Positions 17,250 through 28,432 of a stretch of DNA of 37,129 nt are shown here, one piece after another (the stretch's first letter is position 1; each line of letters starts with the position of its first letter). A program made the translations under genes and the position numbers. Source of the DNA: an uncultured Bacteroidota bacterium (GTDB lineage Bacteria; Bacteroidota; Bacteroidia; Bacteroidales; GWA2-32-17); assembly GCA_903872185.1 (NCBI GenBank), contig CAIQJL010000127.1, positions 1-37,129 of the forward strand, in the 5' to 3' direction. The notes under the pieces were generated by a model. That model did no database searches and was not told the origin of the DNA. It saw only the letters and a list, made by a program, of their open reading frames with translations.

Positions 17250-17933
17250 ATGAAAAAGCATATAATTTTATTTGCAAGTTTATTTTTAGCTTATTCAGGA
17301 TTTTTAAGTGGTCAGAATGCTAAAACAGAAGCAGCTTATCAAGCAGTAGATCCAAAAGCTAAAACAATACTCGATCAGGTTTCGGCTAAAACAAAAGCAT
17401 ATAAAACTATTGAAGCTGAATTTGGAATTGTTGTAGAAAGTAAACAGGAAAAAACAAAAGATTCTAAAAAAGGAAAAATCTGGATTAAGGGAAGTAGATA
17501 TAAAGTTGATTTAGCTTCATCAAATATTTTTAACGATGGTAAAACTCAATGGACTTATATGAAAGATGCCAATGAGGTTAATATTACAACTCCCGATCCG
17601 AATGATGATAGTTCATTGAATCCTGCCAAAATGTTTACTATTTACGAAAAAGGGTATAAAATAAGATACATTGGTGAAAAATTTGAAAATGCTCGCGCTT
17701 TGTATGAAATTGAACTTTATCCGATAGATCTAAAGAAAGATTTTACTAAAATCACTCTTAAAGTTGACAAAACGAAAATGCAGATATATAGCATGAAACG
17801 TTTGGGAAAAGATGGTACAGATTATTTGATTGAAGTTATTAAAATGGATACAGATAAAGAAATGGCAGATGCTATGTTTACATTTGATAAAACAAAGTAC
17901 CCAAAGGTTGAAGTAAACGATATGAGGGAGTAA
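17250..17933 (+). CDS. lolA: LolA-like outer membrane lipoprotein carrier
   Basis: A 227-residue periplasmic protein of the LolA/LolB fold family, with a signal peptide ending at SGFLSGQ. It would carry lipoproteins across the periplasm. Characteristic parts are ILDQVSAKTKAYKTIEAEF, KGKIWIKGSRYKVD, ...FNDGKTQWTYMKDANEV (the LolA D-G-x-x-x-W-x-Y pattern), and ITLKVDKTKMQIYSMKR. The ftsK-lolA neighbourhood also occurs in Proteobacteria, which supports the call. LolA-like proteins in Bacteroidetes are diverse, so the precise cargo is uncertain. Twelve bases separate it from ftsK, six from the nitroreductase. Confidence 0.85.
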   Translation: MKKHIILFASLFLAYSGFLSGQNAKTEAAYQAVDPKAKTILDQVSAKTKAYKTIEAEFGIVVESKQEKTKDSKKGKIWIKGSRYKVDLASSNIFNDGKTQWTYMKDANEVNITTPDPNDDSSLNPAKMFTIYEKGYKIRYIGEKFENARALYEIELYPIDLKKDFTKITLKVDKTKMQIYSMKRLGKDGTDYLIEVIKMDTDKEMADAMFTFDKTKYPKVEVNDMRE

Positions 17934-17939
17934 TTTTTA

Positions 17940-18485
17940 ATGGATTTTCTTGAACTTGTAAAAACTAGGCAGAGTGTTAGAAAATACTCATCTAAACCAG
18001 TTGAAAAAGATTTAGTTCTAAAATGTCTTGAGGCTGGTCGTTTAGCGCCTTCTGCAAGTAATTCTCAACCTTGGCGCTTTATTGTTGTTGATGAACCAGA
18101 ATTATTAAAAAAAGTTGCAGATGCTACAACTAATGGTGGATTGCCAATAAATAAATTTGCAAAACAAGTTCCTGTAATAATTGTTATAGTAATTGAGCGA
18201 CCAAAATTACTAACTCGGCTTGCTGGTAAATTAAAGCATAAAGATTTTGAATGGACAGATTTGGGTATTACTGCTGAACATATCTGTCTTCAGGCAACTG
18301 AACTTGGACTTGGAACATGCATGATTGGTTGGTTTGATGAACCAAAAATAATTGAATTATTAAATGTTCCAAAATCAAAAAGAGTAGGTGTTGTAATTAC
18401 ATTAGGTTATGCCGAAGAAAATTATTTACAACGTAAGAAAATAAGAAAAAGTCCGGAAGTTTTGTATTCTTATAACAAATGGTAA
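17940..18485 (+). CDS. Nitroreductase-family oxidoreductase
   Basis: A 181-residue FMN-dependent nitroreductase-like protein. Motifs are TRQSVRKY at the N-terminus, RLAPSASNSQPWRF for FMN binding, DLGITAEHICLQATELGLGTCMIGWF as the core helix, and GVVITLGYAEE near the end. It may use NAD(P)H to reduce nitro, quinone or other acceptors; the substrate is unknown. It overlaps in transcription with ftsK-lolA by position. Its stop is one base from the stop of the convergent NADH dehydrogenase gene, so no terminator separates them. Confidence 0.88.
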   Translation: MDFLELVKTRQSVRKYSSKPVEKDLVLKCLEAGRLAPSASNSQPWRFIVVDEPELLKKVADATTNGGLPINKFAKQVPVIIVIVIERPKLLTRLAGKLKHKDFEWTDLGITAEHICLQATELGLGTCMIGWFDEPKIIELLNVPKSKRVGVVITLGYAEENYLQRKKIRKSPEVLYSYNKW

Positions 18486-18486
18486 T

Positions 18487-19746
18487 TTAATTTTTAGAAT
18501 TTTTGTTCCCTAAAATTAATCTTAAAGAAGAATCAGCTGTAAAGTAACTCCATGCCCAGTTTAAAAAAATAAAAAGTTTATTTCTTACACTAAGAATAAG
18601 CATTAAATGTAAAAACATCCATAAGTACCATGCAAAATTTCCTTTAAACTGTAAGAAGGGAAAGTCTACAACTGCTTTATGTTTTCCAATTGTAGCCATT
18701 GAGCCAAGATCATTATATTCATATTTTTCTAATTGTTTATTTAGCAATATTTTTCTAAAGTTTCTTGCTAATATTTTACCTTGGTTAATTGCCGTATTTG
18801 CAACTTGTGGGTGTCCATTTGGATATTTAGGAGTTTCCATATATGCAATATCTCCAATTGCAAAAATGTTTTGGGTATTTATAATTTTATTAAATCTGTC
18901 AACTTTATAACGATTTGTTTTTGTTATGAAATCAGAGGAAATGCCATCAATTAAATTGCCTGTTACACCAGCTGCCCAAATAACATTTTTACTTTTAATT
19001 GATTCGTTATTGCTTAATGTTGCGATTTTTCCATCGTAGTTTTTTACATATAACTCAGTTTTTATTGTTACTCCTAATTTATCCAAGTATTTTCTGGAAG
19101 CTTTTTTTGCTGTTTCACTCATGTTATTTAAAGTGTTTTTGCTTCCTTCAATTAGTATGATATTTAGCTTAGTGAAATCAAAATCTGTATAGTCTTTAGG
19201 TAGAATATATCTTTTCATTTCGGCTAATGCTCCTGATAGTTCCACCCCAGTTGGACCTGCGCCTACAATAACAATATTTAAATAATATTCTTTTTCTTCT
19301 TCTGAAATACTGAATAATTTCTCGAAACTTAATAAAATGTTATTTCGAATATCAATTGCATTCTGAGTAGTTTTCATAACAAAAGCATTATTCATGATTT
19401 CGTTATTTCCAAAGAAATTAGTTTTACAGCCTGATGCAATTACTAAATAGTCGTATGTAAAAGTGCCAGTATTTGTTTCTAATGAATTATTTTCTTGGTT
19501 TATGCTTGTTACCTCGGCTAATCTAAAATGAATATTTTTATATTTTTGAAAAATTTTTCTGAACGGAAAAGAGATACTTGAAGGCTCGAGTTGTGAACTT
19601 GCTACCTGATATAATAGTGGTTGAAATTGATGATGATTAAATCTATCAATTAAAATAATGTTATAATTAGTGCTTTTTAATTTTCGAATTAACTGTAAAC
19701 CAGCAAAACCTCCTCCAACTATTATAATTGTTTTTGGATTATCCAT
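18487..19746 (-). CDS. ndh: Type II NADH dehydrogenase (NDH-2-like)
   Basis: A 419-residue flavoprotein of the NDH-2/pyridine nucleotide-disulphide oxidoreductase group. It would transfer electrons from NADH to quinone at the inner membrane without pumping protons. It has an FAD dinucleotide fold GGGFAGL (11-17), QPLLYQVA, a second nucleotide fold VGAGPTGVELSGALAE, AAGVTGN, and the C-terminal FAD motif FAIGDIAYM. The region WYLWMFLHLMLILSVRN near the end is a hydrophobic membrane-anchoring segment typical of NDH-2. Length fits. It lies downstream of the kor genes on the same strand but behind their terminator. Confidence 0.88.
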   Translation of the reverse strand: MDNPKTIIIVGGGFAGLQLIRKLKSTNYNIILIDRFNHHQFQPLLYQVASSQLEPSSISFPFRKIFQKYKNIHFRLAEVTSINQENNSLETNTGTFTYDYLVIASGCKTNFFGNNEIMNNAFVMKTTQNAIDIRNNILLSFEKLFSISEEEKEYYLNIVIVGAGPTGVELSGALAEMKRYILPKDYTDFDFTKLNIILIEGSKNTLNNMSETAKKASRKYLDKLGVTIKTELYVKNYDGKIATLSNNESIKSKNVIWAAGVTGNLIDGISSDFITKTNRYKVDRFNKIINTQNIFAIGDIAYMETPKYPNGHPQVANTAINQGKILARNFRKILLNKQLEKYEYNDLGSMATIGKHKAVVDFPFLQFKGNFAWYLWMFLHLMLILSVRNKLFIFLNWAWSYFTADSSLRLILGNKNSKN

Positions 19747-19791
19747 TTTATTAAATCAGTTTATTTATATAATCTTTAATTGTAAATATAT

Positions 19792-19822
19792 AAAAAAAGC
19801 ACGTTTAAAACGTGCTTTTTTT
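19792..19822 (-). terminator. Strong terminator downstream of korB
   Basis: A-tract, gcacgttt, one-base centre, aaacgtgc, then a T-tract give a near-perfect 15-bp inverted repeat (19792-19806 with 19808-19822). It is symmetric and should work on both strands. It lies 17 bases beyond the korB stop and 45 bases upstream of the ndh start, so it ends the kor transcript before ndh. Confidence 0.9.
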
Positions 19823-19839
19823 AATATGAAATTTATTTT

Positions 19840-20877
19840 TTAAACCTCAAAAGTGTCACCGCTATTTAATAAATCATTAACAGTTAATATTTTGGAGTTT
19901 GCTTTAGCATAAGTGATTTGATCTTCAACCATATCATCATAAGTTGGATACATTGCTGAACGAATAACACCCATAGCCACAGGATATAATGGTGGAGCCA
20001 TTTTTGCAAGCATCAACTGAATTCCAGGATCTTGTTGAAATTGATCATGTACTAAAATGTCATTTTCAGTAATTCCATTTTCTCCAATTGTAACAACTTC
20101 CAAACGAGTTTGGCTTAATCTGATACCTTTTTTGTTACCAGCACCAAATAACATAGGTTCACCGTTTCTTAATACTAGTTGATTATCTTCTCTAGTATCC
20201 TTAGATGTAATTGGTGCATGAACTTTATCATTATAAATAATACAGTTTTGTAAAACTTCAACTAAAGAAGTTCCATCATGACGAGCAGCCTCGAACATTA
20301 CTTCTGTCATTAATTTTATATTGTTATCAGGTACTCTTGCAAAGAAAGTTCCTTGTGCACCAATAACCAATTCACCCGCATTAAATGGATGTTCAATTGT
20401 TCCTTGTGGGGAAGTTTTTGTGATAGATCCCATAGGTGAAGTAGGAGAGTATTGGCCTTTTGTTAAACCATAAATCATATTGTTAAATAAAATGATATTT
20501 AAATCAATATTTCTACGGATAGTATGAATAAAATGATTTCCACCAATTGCCATTGAGTCACCGTCGCCGGTTGCTACCCAAACAGAAAGTTTTGGATTAG
20601 AAATTTTTACACCAGATGCAATTGCGTTTGCACGACCGTGTATTCCATGGAATCCATAAGTGTTCACATAATATGGAAAACGTGAGGAGCACCCAATACC
20701 AGAAACCATCATGAAATTTTCTTTACGGTATCCAATTTTAGGGAAAACATTTGCAACAGCTGCAAGAATAGCATGAGCGCCACAACCTGCACACCATTTT
20801 ACCATTTGATCGCTTACAAAATCTTCTTTAGTAAGCTCAACGTTACTACGTTCAATTGTGTTTAATATTTGTTCCAT
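19840..20877 (-). CDS. korB: 2-oxoacid:ferredoxin oxidoreductase, beta subunit
   Basis: The thiamine-diphosphate-binding beta subunit (345 residues) of a 2-oxoglutarate-type ferredoxin oxidoreductase. It shows C29-A-G-C32-G and C63 (cluster cysteines; a later Cys in EVLQNCIIYND is the probable fourth ligand), the ThDP motif GDGDSMAIGGNHFIHT, and LFNNMIYGLTKGQYSPTS, typical of KorB. It works with KorA, oxidatively decarboxylating 2-oxoglutarate (or possibly another 2-oxoacid) to an acyl-CoA with reduced ferredoxin, and can run reductively. Five bases after korA. Confidence 0.93.
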   Translation of the reverse strand: MEQILNTIERSNVELTKEDFVSDQMVKWCAGCGAHAILAAVANVFPKIGYRKENFMMVSGIGCSSRFPYYVNTYGFHGIHGRANAIASGVKISNPKLSVWVATGDGDSMAIGGNHFIHTIRRNIDLNIILFNNMIYGLTKGQYSPTSPMGSITKTSPQGTIEHPFNAGELVIGAQGTFFARVPDNNIKLMTEVMFEAARHDGTSLVEVLQNCIIYNDKVHAPITSKDTREDNQLVLRNGEPMLFGAGNKKGIRLSQTRLEVVTIGENGITENDILVHDQFQQDPGIQLMLAKMAPPLYPVAMGVIRSAMYPTYDDMVEDQITYAKANSKILTVNDLLNSGDTFEV

Positions 20878-20882
20878 GGTTG

Positions 20883-22727
20883 TTATTTCTCAAGTAATTT
20901 GTAATATTTTTCTTTTAATTCGTGAATCATAAATGGCAAAGATTGAACTTTGTTTGCCTGGTTATATTTGAATTCAGGATGAGTAATTCTCAAATATCCT
21001 AAAAATTGTCCGCTATTTAATTCGCAAACAATTATTTTTTTGAATTTCCCGAAAATTTCTTCAGTGTTTTTTGGAAGAGGCATAATATGTTTGAAATGTG
21101 CATGACCAACTTTATAACCTTCTTTTTTCATTTCAATAACTGAGTCTCTGATTACACCTTTTGTTCCACCCCAGCTAACAATTAGTAAGTCGCCTTCTTG
21201 ATCACCAAATAATTCTTGTGGGTCAATATAATTTGCAACACGTTGAACTTTTTCTGCTCTTAATCCAACCATTAATTCATGGTTGATAGGATCCATTGAA
21301 ACTGTTCCAATTCCATTTTCTTTTTCTAATCCACCAACTCTGTGACGTAATCCTTCTGTTCCAGGAATTGCCCATGGACGTGCAAGAGTTTTTTCGTCGC
21401 GATTATATGGTTTATAATTTGGATCATTTGCTTTAGCAAGTGGAGCAGTAATTTTTGGTAAATCTTTGGTATCAGGAATTTTAAATAATTCTGAACCATT
21501 ACCTAATGAGCCGTCAGTTAATAAAATAACAGGAGTCATATGCTCAATACTTAATTTTGCAGCTTCAAAAGCACTGTAAAAACAATCTGCTGAAGATGAA
21601 GCAGCCATAACGATTAATGGACATTCACCGTTTCTACCATAAAGTGCCTGGTATAAATCTGATTGTTCAGATTTTGTTGGTAATCCTGTTGATGGGCCAC
21701 CACGCTGAACATTTACAATTACTAAAGGAAGTTCAGTAATAACAGCTAAACCTAATGCTTCACTTTTTAATGAAAGGCCTGGTCCAGATGTAGTGGTTAA
21801 AGCAAGAGAACCTGTAAAACTAGCTCCAATTGCAGAACAAATACCTGCAATTTCATCTTCTGCTTGAAAAACTTTAGCACCTAATGACTTATATTTAACA
21901 ATTTCCATAAGTATTTCGGTAGCTGGAGTAATAGGATAAGATCCAAGGAATAATGGTCTTTCAGCTTTTTCGCCAGCGGCAATTAAACCCCAGGCTGCAG
22001 CAACGTTACCGGTAATGTTACGATAACGACCTTTTGGCATACTTGCACTTGGAACTTTATATAAACACTCAAGTTGTGGGTTAGTTGCAGCATAATCAAA
22101 TCCAGCTTTTACAACTCTTTTATTCATTTCAACAATTTGTGGTCTTGTTGCAAATTTCTTTTCTAAATAATGAAAAGTATGATCTAAGTTTTTTCCGTAT
22201 AGCTTGAAAGCAATACCTAAAGCAAACATGTTACGACTTTTATATGTAGTCTTAACATCTATATTTAAGTCTTTAATACATTCTTTAATTAAAGTAGTAA
22301 AAGGTGCAGAAATAATCTTGAAATCTTTTAAACTACCATCAGTAAGTGGATTTGATTTGTAGCCTGATTTTTCTAAAGCAGAATCATCATAAGCATCAGA
22401 ATCTGTAATAATAATAGTTTCTTTCTTAGTCCATTTTAAATTTGCACGTAATGAAGCAGGATTTAATGCTACAATTGTGTCGCAAATGTCACCAAAAGTG
22501 AGAATTTTTTTACTTCCAAAATGGATTTGAAAACCAGACACACCAGCTACGGTATTTTGTGGGGCCCTGATTTCTGCCGGATAATCCGGAAAAGTAGTAA
22601 GATCATTACCATCATAAGCTGCTGTATCTGCAAACAAAGTACCGGAAAGTTGCATTCCGTCACCTGAGTCGCCTACAAATTTAATTACAGCATCTTCTAA
22701 TTCAACAACGTTTTTTACTTCGCTCAT
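20883..22727 (-). CDS. korA: 2-oxoacid:ferredoxin oxidoreductase, fused gamma-alpha subunit
   Basis: A 614-residue subunit. The N-terminal 190 or so residues are the gamma domain (FVGDSGDGMQLSG, FPDYPAEIRAPQNTVAGVSG); the rest is the alpha domain with SYPITPATEI, QAEDEIAGICSAIGASFTG, TTTSGPGLSLKSEALGLA and VNVQRGGPSTGLPTKSEQSD. This gamma-alpha fusion is the usual layout for KorA in Bacteroidetes and actinobacteria. With KorB it forms 2-oxoglutarate:ferredoxin oxidoreductase, here probably linking the TCA cycle to ferredoxin. No delta ferredoxin subunit is nearby. Divergent from rsfS across a 197-base region. Confidence 0.94.
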   Translation of the reverse strand: MSEVKNVVELEDAVIKFVGDSGDGMQLSGTLFADTAAYDGNDLTTFPDYPAEIRAPQNTVAGVSGFQIHFGSKKILTFGDICDTIVALNPASLRANLKWTKKETIIITDSDAYDDSALEKSGYKSNPLTDGSLKDFKIISAPFTTLIKECIKDLNIDVKTTYKSRNMFALGIAFKLYGKNLDHTFHYLEKKFATRPQIVEMNKRVVKAGFDYAATNPQLECLYKVPSASMPKGRYRNITGNVAAAWGLIAAGEKAERPLFLGSYPITPATEILMEIVKYKSLGAKVFQAEDEIAGICSAIGASFTGSLALTTTSGPGLSLKSEALGLAVITELPLVIVNVQRGGPSTGLPTKSEQSDLYQALYGRNGECPLIVMAASSSADCFYSAFEAAKLSIEHMTPVILLTDGSLGNGSELFKIPDTKDLPKITAPLAKANDPNYKPYNRDEKTLARPWAIPGTEGLRHRVGGLEKENGIGTVSMDPINHELMVGLRAEKVQRVANYIDPQELFGDQEGDLLIVSWGGTKGVIRDSVIEMKKEGYKVGHAHFKHIMPLPKNTEEIFGKFKKIIVCELNSGQFLGYLRITHPEFKYNQANKVQSLPFMIHELKEKYYKLLEK

Positions 22728-22899
22728 TACTGTTTTGTTTTGATTATCAATTAGAATAATGTAAATTATTATTTTTAAAATAAAGTTTAAAGTTATGTAA
22801 AAAATTAATTTAAAAACATATTTTTTGTCAGTTTTTCACTATAAAAGTTATATAAAATGTGCTTTTCGAAGTTTTGATTTAAAAACTAAATTTATTAGT

Positions 22900-22907
22900 T
22901 ACCTTTG
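22900..22907 (+). promoter_or_regulatory. Bacteroidetes-type -7 box for rsfS operon
   Basis: TACCTTTG matches TAnnTTTG exactly, 18 bases before the rsfS ATG. A TTTTG at 22872-22876 lies 23 bases upstream and could be the -33 element. It would start a transcript with a leader of about 12 bases, covering the rsfS-to-psd group. Confidence 0.6.
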
Positions 22908-22924
22908 CATAATTTAAGGATAAT

Positions 22925-23314
22925 ATGATTGTGAAGAAAATTACTAAAACAACTAAGAAGACTAATAAGCCTGCACTTTTAGAATCTATAATTGAAGCTG
23001 TAAAAGATAAAAAAGGTAAAGATATAGTTGTTGTTGATTTAAGGGAAATTACAAGTAGAGTTTGCGATTATTTCATAATTTGCAATGCAGATTCCAATAC
23101 TCATGTTCAATCAATAGCAAGAGGCGTTGAAGATAATGTGAAAGTAATCATGTCTGAAAAACCCTATTCAAAAGAGGGTTTAATTAATTCTCAGTGGGTA
23201 CTTATTGATTATGTGTCGGTTGTTGTGCATATTTTGGAAACTTCATTTAGGGAATATTATAACCTTGAAGGTTTATGGGCAGATGCTACAATTACTCATT
23301 ATGCATCAGAGTAA
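22925..23314 (+). CDS. rsfS: Ribosomal silencing factor RsfS
   Basis: RsfS (YbeB/Iojap family), 129 residues. It binds ribosomal protein uL14 and blocks subunit joining under poor growth conditions. Motifs: SIIEAVKDKKGKDIVVVDLREI, CDYFIICNADSNTHVQSIA, W-V-L-I-D-Y-V-S-V-V-V-H and FREYYNLEGLWADA. The N-terminal 15 residues are a lysine-rich extension. An AAGGA sits four bases before the ATG, one of few Shine-Dalgarno-like sites here. It leads the ftsH-cdsA-psd group, as in many Bacteroidetes. Confidence 0.96.
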   Translation: MIVKKITKTTKKTNKPALLESIIEAVKDKKGKDIVVVDLREITSRVCDYFIICNADSNTHVQSIARGVEDNVKVIMSEKPYSKEGLINSQWVLIDYVSVVVHILETSFREYYNLEGLWADATITHYASE

Positions 23315-23341
23315 TTTTTTATTAATTAGAATTTTATTGTA

Positions 23342-25354
<2,013 letters not shown>

Positions 25355-25357
25355 AAT

Positions 25358-25573
25358 ATGAAAAATGAAATTGATGAGAATTGGGTTTTTGTTTTTAAAA
25401 CTACAGATGAAAATCTTTGTGAAAGAGCTAAACTTATTTTAAAAAATGAGAAAATTGAGAGTGTTATAATGAACAAGAAAGATAGTAATTTTTTAATTGG
25501 TGAACTTGAGCTATTTGTAAAAATGGAAGATATGGGCAACGCTCATTTAATATTAAAAGGAATTATTATTTAG
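25358..25573 (+). CDS. DUF2007-family small protein
   Basis: A 71-residue protein matching the DUF2007 (putative signal-transducing) family, seen in many Bacteroidetes between ftsH and cdsA. The pattern is VFVFKTTDENLCERAKLILKNEKIESVIMNKKD (too short for more detail), then ELELFVKMEDMGNAHLILK. The small alpha-beta fold resembles PII-like/GlnB-type binding folds, but no role is established. It lies three bases after ftsH and four before cdsA, implying cotranslation. Confidence 0.8.
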   Translation: MKNEIDENWVFVFKTTDENLCERAKLILKNEKIESVIMNKKDSNFLIGELELFVKMEDMGNAHLILKGIII

Positions 25574-25577
25574 TAGT

Positions 25578-26474
25578 ATGTTAAAACGAACATTAACAGG
25601 GGCTATTTTTGTAACAGTTTTAATTTCTTCTATCTTGTTAGGTAGTATTACTTTCTATTTATTGTTTTCTGTTATTGTTATACTTTCAATGATAGAATTT
25701 TATAATTTTTCTGAACATACTTCCGCAAAACCACAAAAGTGGCTTGGAGTATTTACAGGATGGCTTTTTTTTACTTTTAATTATTTGTATGCAGTAGATT
25801 TTATACAATTAAGATATTTTGTAATTTTTATTCCTATTTTTATGTTGTTTATGATAAATGAGTTATATCTTTATCATAAAAGGCCTTTAACAAGTTTAGC
25901 ATTTTCGTTTTTAGGAATTATATATGTAGCAGTTCCTTTTGCAATGCTTAATTATTTTGTTTTTCGAAGAGGAGTTAATCTTACAGAAGTAAATGTTACT
26001 GCTGGTACCGAAGATTTAATAAATAATTCGGTTGAATACATGAATTTTTTAAATCCTGATAAAACTGTATTTTATACTCCATATTTTTTATTGGGTTTTC
26101 TTATTCTTATTTGGATATATGATACTTTCGCTTATTTGGTTGGTATTGCAATAGGCAAGCACAGATTATTTGAGCGTGTTTCTCCTAAAAAATCATGGGA
26201 GGGGGCAATAGGGGGTGCTATTTCTACAATTGGACTTTCTTTGATTTTCCCATTTTTCTTTCCATCTATACTTTGGTATCAGTGGATGGTATTAGCTGGA
26301 CTAATCGTGATATTTTCTACATATGGTGACTTAGTTGAATCTCTTTTTAAAAGAAGCTTAAAATTAAAAGATTCTGGATCAATGTTGCCTGGGCATGGTG
26401 GAATGCTTGATCGTTTTGATAGTGTGCTAATTGCTGCTCCTATTGTATTTGTATATTTGCAATCTCTTTATTAA
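25578..26474 (+). CDS. cdsA: Phosphatidate cytidylyltransferase
   Basis: CDP-diacylglycerol synthase of 298 residues with about eight membrane helices. It activates phosphatidic acid with CTP for phospholipid synthesis. The signature is SLFKRSLKLKDSGSMLPGHGG followed by M-L-D-R-F-D-S, and K-K-S-W-E-G-A-I-G-G lies upstream. It precedes psd, the enzyme two steps later towards phosphatidylethanolamine; phosphatidylserine synthase is not in the window. Length is typical. Confidence 0.96.
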   Translation: MLKRTLTGAIFVTVLISSILLGSITFYLLFSVIVILSMIEFYNFSEHTSAKPQKWLGVFTGWLFFTFNYLYAVDFIQLRYFVIFIPIFMLFMINELYLYHKRPLTSLAFSFLGIIYVAVPFAMLNYFVFRRGVNLTEVNVTAGTEDLINNSVEYMNFLNPDKTVFYTPYFLLGFLILIWIYDTFAYLVGIAIGKHRLFERVSPKKSWEGAIGGAISTIGLSLIFPFFFPSILWYQWMVLAGLIVIFSTYGDLVESLFKRSLKLKDSGSMLPGHGGMLDRFDSVLIAAPIVFVYLQSLY

Positions 26475-26506
26475 TTTCGTTTATTTGCAAAAATTTTTAA
26501 TTTAAA

Positions 26507-27193
26507 ATGGCAGAAAACCTCAAAAAAGTTTCATCGGCAAAAATTCATAAAGAAGGCTATAATAGTATTTTGGTTGTTTTTATTTTTCTATTGATTTTTA
26601 ATAGTGTAATTGATTATTTTATTCCTGGTTTATTACCAATAAAATTATTTCTTTTAGGTGCATCTATTTTTGTATGGATTATTGTTGTATATTTTTTTAG
26701 AGTCCCTAAACGTATATTAATTGGTGAAGACAATAAAATTTATGCTCCTGCTGATGGAAAGGTTGTAGTAATTGAAGATGTATTCGAAAAAGAATATTTT
26801 AACGATTATAGAACTCAGGTTTCAATTTTTATGTCGCCTTTAAATGTTCATGTAAACTGGGTACCGGTTAGTGGAAAAGTTCAATATCTTCAATATCATC
26901 CGGGTACTTATATGGTTGCATGGAAACCAAAGGCTTCAGAAGAAAATGAAAGATTTACTACAGTTTTTAAAACAAGCGATAATACCGAAATATTAATCAG
27001 ACAAATTGCTGGAAAACTTGCACGTCGAATTGTCTCTTATGCAAGTAAAGAAAAGGAATATAAGCTAAATGATCAGATAGGTATTATAAAATTTGGTTCA
27101 AGAGTTGACGTTTTCTTACCTACAGATGCAAAATTACTAGTTAACATTAATCAGAAAGTAACTGGTAACAAAACTCAGATTGCTGAATTGTAA
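26507..27193 (+). CDS. psd: Phosphatidylserine decarboxylase proenzyme
   Basis: A 228-residue pyruvoyl-dependent decarboxylase that turns phosphatidylserine into phosphatidylethanolamine. Two hydrophobic segments lie between 20 and 66. The core is IYAPADGKVV, then MSPLNVHVNWVPVSG, Y-H-P-G-T-Y, and the self-cleavage site FG197-S198 in IIKFGSRVDVFLP. Cleavage would leave a pyruvoyl group on the new alpha-chain at S198. This is the short (PSD-A/archaetidylserine-like) form. It ends the rsfS group, eight bases from the convergent dgt stop. Confidence 0.95.
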   Translation: MAENLKKVSSAKIHKEGYNSILVVFIFLLIFNSVIDYFIPGLLPIKLFLLGASIFVWIIVVYFFRVPKRILIGEDNKIYAPADGKVVVIEDVFEKEYFNDYRTQVSIFMSPLNVHVNWVPVSGKVQYLQYHPGTYMVAWKPKASEENERFTTVFKTSDNTEILIRQIAGKLARRIVSYASKEKEYKLNDQIGIIKFGSRVDVFLPTDAKLLVNINQKVTGNKTQIAEL

Positions 27194-27201
27194 TTAAATT
27201 A

Positions 27202-28320
27202 TTATTTTATAAACGCAATAGGTTTTGGTAAAGAAATTTGCCTCATTGCTTCCATTGCATAATGGTCAGTCATGCCCGCAATAAAATTCACTACAATTTG
27301 TTGCTGATTTTCTTTGGTTTGGTTATAATAATCATTCATTCTTTCTATATATGCTCCAAATGACCTGTCAAGCTTTAGGTTCAGAGTTTTGTATTTCTCG
27401 AATTCATTACCAGTTTTTTGTAATAAATCAATAAAATGTTCGAAAAGTGATTTTATAATATTTTTACAAAATTTGCCATATTCAAGCATTCGTGGATTAT
27501 TATAAATGTATTTATAATTAAAAATTTTAAGTTCGTTCATTAACTCAAAATATTCATCAGAAAGCCTTATTTCATCGGTGTCTTTTGAACTTTCAATTAA
27601 GTCCATAACAAGGTGATTAATGATTTCACCGTTTTTATTTCCCAATCTTTTTGCAATTTTATCTGGAACATCTTTAGCATTAATAAAATCTTCAACCATA
27701 AATGCATCTTCAAGGTCGCGACCTAAGTATGCAATCTTATCAGCAAAACGCATAATGCATCCTTCGTAAGAGTTTGGAATGCTGGCTCTGTCTTTAATTT
27801 CATCAAGATTTTTTAATATGTGTGATGGTGAAATGGAACGTTCAAATTTTTCGCCGCAATGACTTATTATTCCATCTAAAACTCCATAAGTTAGATTTAA
27901 TCCTAAGCCATCTTGTGCTAGATATTCAGCAATTTTATAACTATGAATTTCGTGAATAAATGAATTAGATTTATTTAATGCTTCACATAATGCTTCTTCT
28001 CCAGTGTGCCCAAAAGGAGCATGACCTAAATCATGGCCAAGACCAATTGCATACGCCATTTCGGTATCAAGTTGCCATCCATATTTATTTAAACCTTTAC
28101 ACACAGAAGCACAAATTGTAGCAACGTGCAACACATGTTCGATTCTTGTGCATACATGATCATTTTCGGGAGCAAAAAATACTTGAGTTTTATGTTTTAG
28201 TCTTCTAAATTCCATTGAATGCAGAATTGCAGTTTGATCACGGAAATATTCGCCACGAATTGGAAATTCTTTTGCGAATCTTCTTTTTTTATATACGTCG
28301 TCAGCAAATGGATTTTTCAT
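27202..28320 (-). CDS. dgt: dGTP triphosphohydrolase-like protein
   Basis: A 372-residue HD-domain phosphohydrolase of the Dgt family, which cleaves dNTPs to deoxynucleosides and triphosphate. Motifs: FRRLKHKTQVF, R-I-E-H62, G-L-G-H96-D97-L-G-H-A-P-F-G-H-T-G-E with the HD metal pair, and ADKIAYLGRDLEDA carrying the last Asp ligand. The shorter size, compared with about 500 residues for E. coli Dgt, is usual for the deoxyguanosinetriphosphatase-like subfamily. Substrate preference is not clear. Nothing upstream looks like its promoter; three palindromes occupy that space. Confidence 0.92.
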   Translation of the reverse strand: MKNPFADDVYKKRRFAKEFPIRGEYFRDQTAILHSMEFRRLKHKTQVFFAPENDHVCTRIEHVLHVATICASVCKGLNKYGWQLDTEMAYAIGLGHDLGHAPFGHTGEEALCEALNKSNSFIHEIHSYKIAEYLAQDGLGLNLTYGVLDGIISHCGEKFERSISPSHILKNLDEIKDRASIPNSYEGCIMRFADKIAYLGRDLEDAFMVEDFINAKDVPDKIAKRLGNKNGEIINHLVMDLIESSKDTDEIRLSDEYFELMNELKIFNYKYIYNNPRMLEYGKFCKNIIKSLFEHFIDLLQKTGNEFEKYKTLNLKLDRSFGAYIERMNDYYNQTKENQQQIVVNFIAGMTDHYAMEAMRQISLPKPIAFIK

Positions 28321-28355
28321 GTATTAAAAATAATATAAAAAAATGAATTTTTATG

Positions 28356-28373
28356 TTTGGACTAAAGTCCAAA
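28356..28373. repeat. Palindrome 1 of the dgt-purS intergenic cluster
   Basis: Arms tttggact (28356-28363) and agtccaaa (28366-28373) flank a two-base loop aa; an 8-bp perfect stem. It lies 35 bases from the dgt start and 200 from purS. REP-like in size; not a terminator, because the flanking genes are divergent. Confidence 0.55.
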
Positions 28374-28381
28374 TATTTTGT

Positions 28382-28421
28382 TTTTTTATTGCCCCGACCT
28401 TAAGGTCGAGGCAATAAAAAA
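28382..28421. repeat. Long palindrome 2 of the dgt-purS intergenic cluster
   Basis: A 40-bp palindrome centred between 28401 and 28402 with one C/A mismatch (28394 against 28409). The core reads cgaccttaaggtcg and is surrounded by gccc/gggc-like and A/T-rich arms. The A-run and T-run flanks make it look like a symmetric terminator, yet it sits between divergent genes where a terminator is not needed. Confidence 0.65.
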
Positions 28422-28432
28422 TTTTGAATAAA

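Noticed and set aside
28382-28421. Long palindrome as a terminator
   Set aside because: Both flanking genes are transcribed away from it, so no transcript is expected to end there; kept as a repeat.
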